Assembly: GCF_029227915.1 (NCBI RefSeq)
Contig: NC_079885.1
Coordinates: 24,429,001-24,493,000 of the forward strand
Direction: 5' to 3'
Source of the DNA: Hydractinia symbiolongicarpus
Taxonomy: Eukaryota; Cnidaria; Hydrozoa; Anthoathecata; Hydractiniidae
DNA: 64,000 nucleotides
Shown: piece by piece, positions 1 through 10,820 of the stretch
Layout: the number at the start of each line of letters is the position of its first letter
Numbering within the stretch: the first letter of the stretch is position 1
Program-made: the position numbers and the translations under genes
The notes under the pieces: generated by a model
Seen by the model: the letters and a program-made list of their open reading frames with translations, nothing else
What the model was told of the DNA's origin: nothing
Databases searched by the model: none

Positions 1-602
1 GCTGTTCAATGTATTTTGGAAAAAATCTACACCTTTTCATCTGCTGTTACTTTAGGAAATGTTATTTATCCTATTTCACTGCAACAAATGTCCTCAACCG
101 TAATATCGACATCTCCTGTATCTCCGGAAACAAGTACAGACATAACCAGCAGAAAAAAGCTTGATAAGTTCTGCTACCTTAGAAAACATCTCAACAAAAA
201 GTCGTATTAAGTAGTAAGCGCAGGTCTTTCGATAATCAAACTAATTCTGTTTTTTCACAAGCAATACTATCTATGCGTGAAGAACCTGCAGAAAGGAAAG
301 ATAAAGCTGCAAAGCGCTCAATCAATTTTACAAACTCCGGCCCTACCAAAGCATCGGTTGAACTTTGTCAATTAAGACTAAAACCTAGATTTCAGAGTGA
401 TAAGCAAGAAAAATGTCACGTCTAAGACAGCTGAAAAAGAAGAAAGAGAAATGGTTTATGATGATATTGAAAATCAAGTGCACGATAACATTGAGGATTC
501 TTGTAGCGAATGGAACCTTTTGATGAGGATACTGACAATAATGAAGATAGGAATGGTCGAGCATATGTCTGTTGGTGCAGATGTCGAATCGCTAATGCAA
601 GA

Positions 603-790
603 GTACCACTGAGCGTTATTAAACTGTCCATTAAGTTTTAATTTTAAATTTATGAGGAAACAGTAAAATAAAAATGTTTTAACATAAAAATGGTTTAACA
701 TATGCCAAATGAAACGCACTTAAAATATACCAAAAATTTAACAATCTTATCATACCATTAGTAATCTCTTTATAACTGTGTTAATTACAA
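603..790 (+). repeat. Dispersed repeat, copy 1
   Basis: This block resembles 17537-17800. Shared segments in the same order are the start CCACTGAGCGTTA, a run of AAACTGT then TTTTAG/A, GGAAACAGTAAA, and CTCTTTATAACTGTGTTAA. The copies are diverged, with insertions in the second. Copy 1 directly follows a decayed acidic open frame at 397-612, so it may be the 3' tail of a transposable element. The family is not recognised. Confidence 0.6.
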
Positions 791-1352
791 TTTTGTGAAA
801 CTGCTGGTTAAAAGCTGTAAAAGTCAACATTTTGTAGATTTATTTTCTCAGTCTTCATGTGCACAACTAGAATCCTAAAATTTGATCATAACCAAACTCG
901 TTTCCATGTTGTTCTGTATTTTGGCAAGTGTATCTAACGGAACAGATAAGAGTATTTTCTAGCAAAAAACATGCGCACAGTAAATTTTGTTATTAAAGTT
1001 CTCGCTTACATTTTATTGTATTACAAAAGTACGGAGTTTGTTTACAAACATTTATATCTTAGAAGAAAGCGAGCAATAAGCTGAGTGGAAGATTCTTCCT
1101 GCGAAAACTGTATGGGACTTTTAGGAGATGTATGTTCGCAGTTTCGACGTAGATTTATTGAAGAATGATCAGCAGCTTGCTTCGTAGTAGCTTCGTGTAC
1201 GTTACACGATGCATATAATCATTGTAAGAGTTTCTAAATTCCTTTCCCAAAATTTTTATCCTTGCTTTCGAATTTTGAATGTCGTTTTCCACCTTCAACT
1301 GCTCTGCAAGAATTTCTGCATTTTGTTTCTTCTCAAGGTAGTCTGCTTACCT

Positions 1353-1637
1353 TTAATTCTGCAACACGTGCTTCTTCTTGAACCACCTGACAAAATAAAT
1401 TTTTTTGATGCCTTTGATGTTTGTGACATCACTGTTTTTTTTTTCGTTCAGATTTTTTTTGGCATCTTTTAACCATTTGTGGACGGCTTCTTTAAACTCG
1501 ACCATTGTTCGATATTTTTCGTCAATCCCAGTTTCGGCAGCTTCAAGTTGCTTATCAGAGAACAAGACTTCATACCTAACATTTTCAGCTAACAAATCCC
1601 TGAATATTTCGTTTACAGTTACAATTTCGTCCTCCAT
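1353..1637 (-). pseudogene. Coiled-coil open frame, possibly retroelement gag remnant
   Basis: A 94-codon minus-strand frame rich in Glu, Lys and Leu starts MEDEIVTVNEIFRDLL and continues as a helical, charged protein. Just downstream on the same strand (about 1350-1210) another frame reads as more charged helix, so reading through would need a frame change. The composition resembles coiled-coil parts of gag-like proteins of retroelements, but no zinc knuckle, protease or reverse transcriptase is visible nearby. I treat it as a decayed fragment of unknown origin; the gag idea is only inference. Confidence 0.25.
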
Positions 1638-2254
1638 TGATTCTGCGTTTTCGCCTGCCCTTTCCCCTTATCTCAAAGTCGAAATACCTGGGTCTCTAAC
1701 ATTAAAAAGTAGGGGCATGGGGCTTTTATAATACAATTTTAGGCTGAATGTGTCCTAATATATTATGCACATAATATTAGATTTAGAAAACTGATTTGTG
1801 TTTTTAAAATTACCACAAAATTTTGTGCCCGATAAAAAAATTTTATGGCAAGAAAATGAACAGAAAAAACGCACGCCTTGATTATAAACTTAGCAAAAGT
1901 GCCATGTGTCGCATGGTTTACTCATTGAGAAGTCTGTAATGGTCACTTCGCATAAATATTATTCCTCAAAGCTAGAGTTGTGTTCAGTGTCGGGAGTGTG
2001 AATCAGCATGTAAATGTTGCAAAGAAAAAAGAAAGATATAGCGACCATTTCAAGTTTATGCGAACTTACGTCCGCCGACGAAGAAGAAATACCAAACATA
2101 TTGTTATTAATTTCAGCAAGTGCTGGTATAATGAATGAAGCTCTATTTACTTTTTCCGAACTAACGATTGAATTTAAACGTGTGAAATGCTTTAATCGCA
2201 GCAACTTTTTATATTGGGATTTCCGGCCTTTTCCACAAAACTTGGTACCAAAAG

Positions 2255-2375
2255 CCAACCTCGTTCCCAGGGCATTGTGCCTTGTTGATAAAGTTGATAA
2301 CGGCGAAAAGGATCATTGTTGGCCACTCCGTAATAACGGCTCAGGGGCCACAAGACCCTGGGGACGGGGTTGACC
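2255..2375. mobile_element. Small TIR element (CCCCAGGG family)
   Basis: The left end reads CCAACCTCGTTCCCAGGGC (2255-2273). The right end (2354-2375) is its near-perfect inverse, GACCCTGGGGACGGGGTTG followed by ACC. The 121 bp unit has no coding capacity, which fits a MITE. Related termini occur at 7266-7282 and 7463-7556. Confidence 0.65.
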
Positions 2376-3193
2376 ACAAGTTTAATTGGCGAAAACTTTT
2401 CAAGTCCTTTTTAAAATGTTTTGCCTTCGAATCGTCAAATTTAAGGATAAAAATATCGAATATTAAAAGGACGAAAACCATCTTAGCGCTCTGTACTTAA
2501 AAGTAATATTACTGTACAACCAGTGCTTCCGTAAATGCTTGCTTGACGCTTCACTCTCAAATAAACGATTTCATTTTATAAAAACTTGCAGCACCCTTGT
2601 CGATTAGGGCGCCTCGTCGTCCAAACTAATACATTTTGGTACCAAAAGACGGGTTTAATTTATTTAGGGAGGATTTATTACGCTGACAGTGATTGCTGGT
2701 ACTTGAAACTTGCGGGCAAACCATTAAAGCTTTTAGTCCCTTACTTTTTTTTATATAAAATCAAAATTTAAAAAAGTAAAAACAAGACTCCTTTACTTTA
2801 TCTAATATATTTAGCCTTCGCGATAGAATTATCCAAAAATGGTGCATTATATCATCTCACCATATTCACAATATAATTGTCCATGATCTTCATTTAAAAA
2901 GATTGTTTAATATTCTGCTGAAACCTCCCAAATTTTCTATCGGGTAAACAATTTCTAACTTCAACTTAAAATGGGCTACTCTACAATCAGTAAAAAAAAA
3001 AATGGCCACAATTTTTGAAGTCAGTCGCCACAAGATTCACAGTGGGATATTCACCAGCGAGATATTAAAAACACGATATTCACAAGACATCGGTTAATTA
3101 TTAAATTTAAACTCTTAAGCTGCGCTAATTGTTGCTCACATATTGTAGATGGTCCGACATTACTCGTTTTATAAAATACGTGCAATCAAATAT

Positions 3194-3199
3194 TTTATT
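3194..3199 (-). terminator. Candidate polyadenylation signal for the transporter
   Basis: AATAAA on the minus strand, about 93 bp after the stop codon of the transporter. Position and sequence fit a poly(A) signal; no downstream GU-rich element was assessed. Confidence 0.4.
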
Positions 3200-3291
3200 T
3201 ATAAAATTCAGAAAATATCATCCAGTTCAATAACAAATAATAACCTGGGTTTATCTCCCTTTTGAAACGTGTTCAGAAATTACAGCTAAAT

Positions 3292-4740
3292 CTAAAGTCT
3301 CATGTAGGAGCAAATCTGTTTTCGTCTTGCCACCACAAGAAACAAAGAAAGCAACACAAGTGTTGCAAACGTGATGCAAATCAATTGGAACTGATAAATA
3401 AATGACGGGAAAAAACCAATAACAAGACACAGCATCAAACTAATTGAATGACCATTGCTTTTCGCGTGACTTTCTTTTGATGGATGGTAGATATCTGCGA
3501 GGAATATGCTAAGTGAAACCACTTCAACACACCATGCCAAACATAACATAATTGCTAGAGTTGCGGAAACAGGGCAACTGAAAGTGCCGTGGCTTAACAG
3601 TGAAATAAGAAATGCCTGTACACTTGCAAGAAAACTTATGACAGTCACTTGGATATATATTTCACTGTCATTGACAACTGCGTATTTTTTCACAAATGAC
3701 GACACTAAGATGAAACATACACCAGTTGATCCAAGCACTAAGCTCATTCTTTTTGGTTCCGACAAATTGTAGTTTTTATCCTTGGAGAATGCTATATCTG
3801 ATGAATACAAAGATTGAAGCCTTGCTAATATGATTGTAAAAATAATAACATTCAGCTCTAAATTGTAGAATAGTTGCATTATTGTATGCAAAGCCTTCTG
3901 ACGTTTAGCAGTGGCAACTTCAGCTTTAGTATTTCCACTTGCATTCGGTTTTTCTTTAATAGACAATTGAACAGTTTCTTCGGCGTTGTATCGTTGCGAA
4001 GTGACAAAATAGTCGTCAGAATAAATTTTAGAATTATTCTCAGCGAGAAGATTTTCCATATCCATTTGCTTTTTTTGTTCCGACACAGTTTCGGAACCTG
4101 AACTAGCATAATTCTTATCCTCAAAACAGTTGTAATCAGCTGAAATGTCATCCAAATTAAAAAAGGAAACAAGCAAACATAACATCCATAACACGCACAA
4201 TACCAAACTTGTGATGTTTGCATTGTTGATTTTCATACCAAGAACATGCAAGTCCACATGGTCAAGCATTATGTGCAAAGCAGGAAAAGACACCAATGTA
4301 ATAAAGTTCCATAATTTTAAAGCTGCTACCTTTCCAATGGCACCCTGCGTTGAATAAATTCTTCCTAGCTGTCCAGCCATAATTGGTAATGAGGCCTGGC
4401 AAACACCTTGAAGTGTTCTACCAAGTAGAGGAAACCCTACAGAGATTGGAATTGCATACAAGCCGTTACCAACAACTCCACATCCACAGAGTATCAATAA
4501 TGACTTTCGATGGCTTTTTGTTTGATTCACATACTTTGGTAGAGTGATACAACCAGTTATGGCCATGACGTAAAACGAAACGATGGTAAGCGAATAGAAA
4601 ACATCAGGATGTTGCGTTTGAATCACTTTTTTCAAGTAGTACCACAATGAAGGTATGATAAAAGCGTACTCAGCTCCAACCAGCGCAGAAACGAAACAGA
4701 ATGAGTAAAATGTGCTTTTGCTTGGTTGTTTCTTCGACAT
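3292..4740 (-). CDS. Major facilitator superfamily transporter, MFSD8/CLN7-like
   Basis: Intronless 482-codon frame. Twelve hydrophobic segments can be counted, at roughly residues 12-34, 46-68, 80-100, 104-128, 138-158 and 177-195, then six more from about 290 to 475. A long polar loop (about 196-285) separates the two halves, as expected for an MFS protein. Helix 4 carries GRTLQGVCQASLP, in the place of the family motif with R and Gs near the start of TM4. The overall look is closest to the MFSD8/CLN7 group of lysosomal or endosomal membrane proteins; the substrate is unknown. The start is the first ATG of the frame and leads directly into a short polar N-terminus before helix 1. The absence of introns stands out because the other complete gene models in the window are split; a retrocopied gene is possible. 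The frame is intact. Confidence 0.85.
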   Translation of the reverse strand: MSKKQPSKSTFYSFCFVSALVGAEYAFIIPSLWYYLKKVIQTQHPDVFYSLTIVSFYVMAITGCITLPKYVNQTKSHRKSLLILCGCGVVGNGLYAIPISVGFPLLGRTLQGVCQASLPIMAGQLGRIYSTQGAIGKVAALKLWNFITLVSFPALHIMLDHVDLHVLGMKINNANITSLVLCVLWMLCLLVSFFNLDDISADYNCFEDKNYASSGSETVSEQKKQMDMENLLAENNSKIYSDDYFVTSQRYNAEETVQLSIKEKPNASGNTKAEVATAKRQKALHTIMQLFYNLELNVIIFTIILARLQSLYSSDIAFSKDKNYNLSEPKRMSLVLGSTGVCFILVSSFVKKYAVVNDSEIYIQVTVISFLASVQAFLISLLSHGTFSCPVSATLAIMLCLAWCVEVVSLSIFLADIYHPSKESHAKSNGHSISLMLCLVIGFFPSFIYQFQLICITFATLVLLSLFLVVARRKQICSYMRL

Positions 4741-6040
4741 GTTGTTGCAAGCTAAAAAACAACTGCTAAAATAATACAGTTCACTTAATTTGAGTATACC
4801 TCGTATAGAAACGAAGAAGACAATGAGTAATGGGATGCGTTACCAGATAATAATTAAAGAAAATTAAATTAATAAATGTAATTATAGATAGGAGTGTTTG
4901 GTTTACTGATACCGTTATGAGGAAATGCAAACAACAATTTATATTTAACTAGGGCCATTATGTCGGCCGTCGATAAAATCTATATTATAATGTCCGTATA
5001 CGTCTGTCTGCATTTTAAATGTCATTTTTTCATATGTTACTGGCTGTCGTTATTTACAAAACAACGCCGGCGTCGGTTTTATTTTTGTAACGACAAGGGG
5101 CAACGAGCTGCAATTGCTGGAAAAACACTGAACTTGAAGGAAGCTTTTTAAACAACAACAACAATAACAATGGTATAAAAACACATAAAAATCTGATCAC
5201 TCCCAGTCACGCCCAAGAACTCCAATCAACTATGACTAAGCACTTTTTTATCACTATATTTTTTCTTTATCTGCAAAAATAACAAATGAATATTTTTTTC
5301 TTACAACTGCAGTTTAACAACCGGGCTGGCTCGGTAGGCAGGATAAAATTCTAGATAACCGCATGTCTCTAGCTGAAGTATATTTTAAAGGAGAGTCGAA
5401 CAAAATATAATTTTTGTGGCAGCCAGAAAATAAATTTTAAGCGAGAGAAAAAAAATATAGATTTCTAAATCCTAAAATCTACTAAGGTTACTACTATAAT
5501 AACGAACAAATAACGTGCATCATGCATCTCAGGTTGGAGCGGCTGACAGAATATTTTTGGATATTCGTGCAGTCGTTAGCCGAGAATCGAATATCTCAGC
5601 AGATATCCGATATCAAATATCTGTGCGAGATATAATAATGATAATATGGTGGCTTCATCTTTATTCATGAGTCTTTATCTTTACTCACAAAGTTAATATT
5701 TCTTTAGAATGTTTAGTAGCATAAAATAATAAAAATGTTCGTCACATGTTGTGTAATATTTTTTGTTATTTTGATCTTTAACTTTTCATTATTTTGTGCG
5801 TATTCACCCGTGACCATCACAATAAGGAGAAATACACTCCATTGTTTTTTAATTTAGCCACCCGATTGGCAAATGTGTGAAAGTAATGAATTATAAAAGA
5901 AACAGCACTTACAAAGATGTAAACAAAACTGGTATTTTTAACAGACTGTTTTATATTTTGGATCTAGTCTGATGTCGTTTTCCAAAGTTTTAGGTGAAAA
6001 TTTACTGTTTTTATTTAAAAAAACATAAAGTTTTATAATA

Positions 6041-6388
6041 CACCTTTCCCGAATTTCATTAATTATAATAATTATGACGTCATCCAAAATTTTATAATGG
6101 CTGTTCAAATAAAGATATTCAGATAGAATATCAAATTATCATGACAAAACTGAAGTTTCTAGAGCAATATAATACTCTGGTTGGATTTTATTTAGATTTG
6201 AAGAACATAATTATTTTAAAAAACGAGGCTATTCTTAGCTGAAAGCTCGGCTAGATGAAGGGTTTGACCGTAACTTTCAGTTCGCAATTGAGGCACTTAA
6301 CGAACAGAAATATTTAGGGAGCAGAATGATTTTTAGTATCGACCTCTTTCATTGAGTTTGACATAATTAGGAAATTCGGGAAAGGTCT
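6041..6388. mobile_element. Inverted-repeat element, about 350 bp
   Basis: ACCTTTCCCGAATTTC near 6042-6057 is exactly inverted as GAAATTCGGGAAAGGT near 6371-6386, and similarity continues inward as ATTAATTA versus TAATTA. There is no open frame in between. This fits a short non-autonomous DNA transposon. Its limits are uncertain by a few bases. Confidence 0.5.
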
Positions 6389-7462
6389 ATTCTACGAATC
6401 AATATAAAAACATTCTTATTCTTTTTTTTAGAACTTTTTTTGTTATGATGGCTGTAACATGTAAATTAATTTATGATGTAGCCAGTCGGTCTGGTCTTTA
6501 AAGTCAACACTGTCATCATGAACTTGTATTCAGCAACCGTTTCGTGCGCAGTTTGCCTCTCTTTTAATAAGTAGATAAACTCTAGATAACCGCATACCTC
6601 CAGCTAAAGTATCTTTTAAATTAAAATAGAAAAATACAATGGCTAAAGATTTAATCATGTTGTAAAAGAAATTCCAGCTTGCGTGGAATTCTTTGCGTTT
6701 TAACATGAACTTTACGCTGATGATGCTGTTACTAAAATATCGTCGAAACTTAGCCCAATGTACTTTGAGTGTTTTCATTTACCTATCTGTGTTCGCCATT
6801 TTATAAATTTCTCACGCGTCAGCGAGCTGATCACCTACCGAGTTGTGGTTAGTTCCGCCATATAAGCCGGGTCAGCTTGACTCCATATAATCAGCCCCTT
6901 ACCTAACACACTATAGTAAAGTTAAGTCTAGCATCTAAGTTACGGAAAAAAAGTTCCCTACTGGAGATTCAATTTATCTTTATTTTGATTATAATAAAAA
7001 ATTTTTAGCCATGAGCCAGTTAATATCAGATTTTTTTTTTAAAAAAAGAATAGCTTGAATGGAGGAAGTTGAACTTATTAAGGTGAAACTAATTACAACA
7101 TAACATCTGCAACGAAACTTCATTCCATTGGCCATATAATTATATCTTTTAAGTAACTTTTGATAAAATTAATGTGATTAACGATAACATTAATGTCATT
7201 TACGTTTTTTTTCATAAATATAATTTGTTTATCAACCACGCTTTTGACATTGCTAACACGCTGCCACATCCTCGTCCCCAGGATTTGTTGCCTGATGTCA
7301 CAATGTCAAAAACAATAGTTTTGGACATCTATGTTGGAATAAAAGCGTAGCTATGTACAGGATATCTTTCCGTAAATGCGTTGCAGATGAAATAATTTTA
7401 AAAACCGAGTGCTCAAGTTTGTTATCTTCATACCGAAATTTAATTATTTGAAATAACTAATT

Positions 7463-7556
7463 CACATCCTTGTCCCCAAGAATTGTTGCCTATGTCGAAG
7501 TCGCAAGCGCTTACTTGACGTCTCGATGTCAAAAAGCCCCTGGGGACGAGGTTGAC
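7463..7556. mobile_element. Small TIR element (CCCCAGGG family), with fragment upstream
   Basis: The left end reads CACATCCTTGTCCCCAAG (7463-7480). The right end GCCCCTGGGGACGAGGTTG (from 7536) is its inverse, giving a roughly 94 bp unit. A second left end, CATCCTCGTCCCCAGG followed by a similar ATTTGTTGCC, sits at 7266-7300 without an obvious partner. Same family as 2255-2375. Confidence 0.55.
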
Positions 7557-7588
7557 TAATACACACAGTATTTACATACAAGGCAAGG

Positions 7589-7645
7589 CGTGATCTCACC
7601 TCAGTCTCTATGTTATTTAAACATGGAGACTGAGGTGAGATCACG
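7589..7645. repeat. 26 bp inverted repeat
   Basis: The arm CGTGATCTCACCTCAGTCTC plus TATGTT (7589-7614) pairs with 7620-7645 with a single mismatch across a 5 bp spacer. It could form a long hairpin or cruciform, or be the fused ends of an element. No function is assigned. Confidence 0.7.
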
Positions 7646-10600
7646 AGGTATTGAGACATTTCTGAAGACTAACGTTAACAAAGTAAATAAGGGTCTAATT
7701 AAAAGTAAAAGAAAGCATACTAAGAGAAGTTTTAGGGAAGCAGTTCATTGCAGAATTGGTGAAGGGAGGGTTGTATTGGCATTCTATAGCATTTGCAATG
7801 CTATTTAAGGTAGATCACTTTTTAGGTTGGCCTACAGCACGTTAAAACTACGTTTAGGATAACACTATTCTGGTTGAAATAAATTGTTACTGCAGAGACA
7901 GATGCTTTGCATAATGATGGGAATAATCAGTCAACAGACTGACGACAACAAGTCGATTTCTCAGCAATTAAAGAAATAAAAGAATTATTAAAAAAATTCC
8001 TTGTCAATGCAACAGCTTAGCCTAAATAATTAGCCTTAAAAAGAAAAGTATTAAAATTAAAGGACTGTTTTGTTATGACGCGGTAATAACAATGGGATGT
8101 AAGCTGTGTTTTTATTGCAGCTAAAGTTGCAGGACAGTTATTTTATGAACAATATATTACACCTAAAGCATATTGTGTGCATACTCCATTTATGACGTAC
8201 TGTATATCTTTACTGAAGCGCTCCACCTAAATGTATGGTACTGTTCACGGATCTTATTAATTTCTTTATTTATTAATTGGTATATTAGGCGCTCAATATG
8301 GGGTTCAACCCCACGTTGCACAGTTACTTGTGGTATAACCCAGCGTGTCGACACCAGTACGCCGGCTAATCTATATAATAGTGTTTGGTGTGTTCAAAAT
8401 GGCTGCGCAGCTTCTTTCCTGCACCTTCACTGGAAAACGACTAGTTTGTTATTTACAGTTGTAAAGTATAAAATTAGTATGAGTCGATTTAAAGTAATAT
8501 TCCTGTAATATCCTAAGTATGAACTGATTTCTAATGCTTTCACATAAAATTAGGTTCGTACTGCATTCTATTACAGCTTTAAAATACTCAAATAAAGCCA
8601 GCCAATTACCCCTTCTAATGAGCAAATAAAATAGCTAAGCTTCTAAGATTATAACAATTCCAGACTTTTAATTTCATGTACCATTCCTAGTGGAAAAGCT
8701 CTCGCTTTTGGTTCGAAACGTTGTAGGTCCAATTCCAGGCAAAGTCATGCCAAAGAGTAACGTAATGTATTGTTCAGCATGAAAACAGACTTGATATCTT
8801 CGGCAGTTTTTTAGCTAAGCGATTACTGTGCATGCACTGCTTCTGAAAATTTAATAGTAGCTTTAATTGCACTGAATATCCTTCGCAGATAGTACCAAAA
8901 GGAAATAAAGAGGCTATTGTACGAAATAAAAAATCATCGCAAGAGTAATATCCATTATACATAATTAACGCCACTTTTTAATTAAATCCGCAAAATCAAA
9001 TCCTTACGAGGAATCTTGAAAGTTGCTTAACAATAAAATTCCGACACAGTAAATGATACATTTATGGGACATCACAATTGCTTAATCTGGCTTTGTCAGT
9101 CAGTCAGTCGCAAATTCTCTTTGTCTCATCAAGAACTAATCTGGAAGCAGGCCCAAATATAGAGAGATATATAGAGAGACACGCAACAATTTTTTGCTCT
9201 AACACTAATAAGAGGCTGGCTTATTTTTAAGTAGAAAACAAATAACGGCGCAGCCATTACATACATAAGTTAACAGTATTTTAGTTGTAATTGTTCGAAA
9301 TTAATTGTAATGGACTTCTATACGCTAATCTTATTGAGAAATGTTTTAAGGAACAATGGAAATTAAAATTTTCCCAATTTATTGCAAAATTTCCCATATC
9401 TAAACTTGTCGAAAAGACAGATCATGTTAACATGGAAGTTTTGAACTTTATAGTAATGCAGTTCCATGAAATCCATCATTTAGTATGAGAAGATCAACTT
9501 CATAACTTCGAAGAAAGCTTAACAAGACAAATGATATAAGCTAGTTCGCAAAACACAGACGTTGAAAGTCATAATGACATGAAATCAGATTACTCCAGGT
9601 GTAAAAAATTCAAAACATGTTCAGCATGTCCTTTCGATCAATGTAACAAATATCAAAACAAGACAAGTGTTGAGCATTTTATTTGTTATGTATGGAAATA
9701 AAGGGAGATAGGTTGTTTACATTATTTAAAGCTTTATATACAATTTAACTTCTTTTCAATAAATTGTATTGATAGATAAAATACAAGTTTTGTTAATCCT
9801 TATGGTAGTATTAAAGAAGGTGCAGTGACAGAAAACGACAAATGTTTGTTTTAAAAGAAGCTATAAATAGCTAGCTAGTAAGTAGTTAAGAAGCAGTATT
9901 ACTTGTGAGTGATGTTGGCAAGAATAGGATTCTTTATTTTTCCATTTGTAAAAACAGACTAGAAAATATCCTCCTTAATCTAACAAAGCTTTAGAGAGCT
10001 GAACATTAGTAAACAACCCTTTAAAATTGTCAGTAGCTAGCTAGCCATACAAATGCTTAGTGAAGTCGGTTTTATAAGAGTTTTGCATAAAACTAGCTGG
10101 CTATGCGTGATACTATTGTTACGTAGCTATACATTGATTCTATTTTCACAAGAATGCAGAAAATTCAACAATTATAACTGAAATTTTATATTTTTTGTAT
10201 TTGTATTGGAAGAAGAAAAGATTGCTAAACCTTCTTTTACTGGCGTACTTGAATCTTCATTCTGTTTTGAAACTGTTGCCAAAATCTAAAAATCGTAGTG
10301 CAAACTAAATATGAAGTATAATATGTCACTAATGGGTTTATTTGTAAATTTGAAAAACACCATTCTTAATCAAGGATTGTTTGACTTTTACTTTCACTTT
10401 TACGAAATTTTTAAACACAAGACAAGATGAAAAGTAGATTGCTCTAATTGTCAATTTTCTTACAACGAATTATTTGGAATCTTGGCGTTAGCATTCAAAA
10501 ACATCGACTTGGTTGGTTGGCTAAAAAATATACTGTTACTAGCCGTTGACAGGCGGTGTTTCCATTTATAAAGTATTTAACACCAAGTTTGTGGTTGGTC

Positions 10601-10820
10601 GTTTAAAAACAGTATACTGTAACCAGGCGTTAAGAAAGGCGGTGAATTAGGACTGAATGCTGTGATATAATGTTGCATAACGTTTTTTATCCTAAGAATT
10701 TCGAAAACGATGCAGCGATTTAAATAATTTATTAATGCCATTCTAAAATCAATTGGGAGTTATTATAACTGAAATTTTTTTACAGAACAAATAAAAATAA
10801 AGTGTAGAGAGAGAGAGAAG

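Larger units (their letters stand above)
1..3291. other. Gene-poor left edge with decayed element sequence
   Basis: No confident gene. About 80-630 on the + strand holds broken, coding-like acidic sequence that needs at least one frame change and ends near a dispersed repeat tail (603-790). About 1209-1637 on the minus strand holds a coiled-coil-like open frame. A small TIR element lies at 2255-2375. The remainder to 3291 is AT-rich sequence that I cannot assign, including the putative 3' UTR of the minus-strand transporter. Confidence 0.5.
4741..10820. other. Intergenic, repeat-rich, no gene seen
   Basis: About 6 kb without a supported gene. It holds a direct repeat (5351-5390 and 6580-6620, core CTAGATAACCGCAT), an inverted-repeat element (6041-6388), CCCCAGGG-type ends (7266-7556), and a 26 bp inverted repeat (7589-7645). 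The rest is AT-rich. Short open frames such as 8173-8508 and 9291-9488 have no recognisable protein features. Confidence 0.5.

Noticed and set aside
8690-8760. tRNA-like sequence with GGTTCGAAACG and GGTCCAATTCC
   Set aside because: Spacing and stems do not make a cloverleaf; no related copy was recognised.
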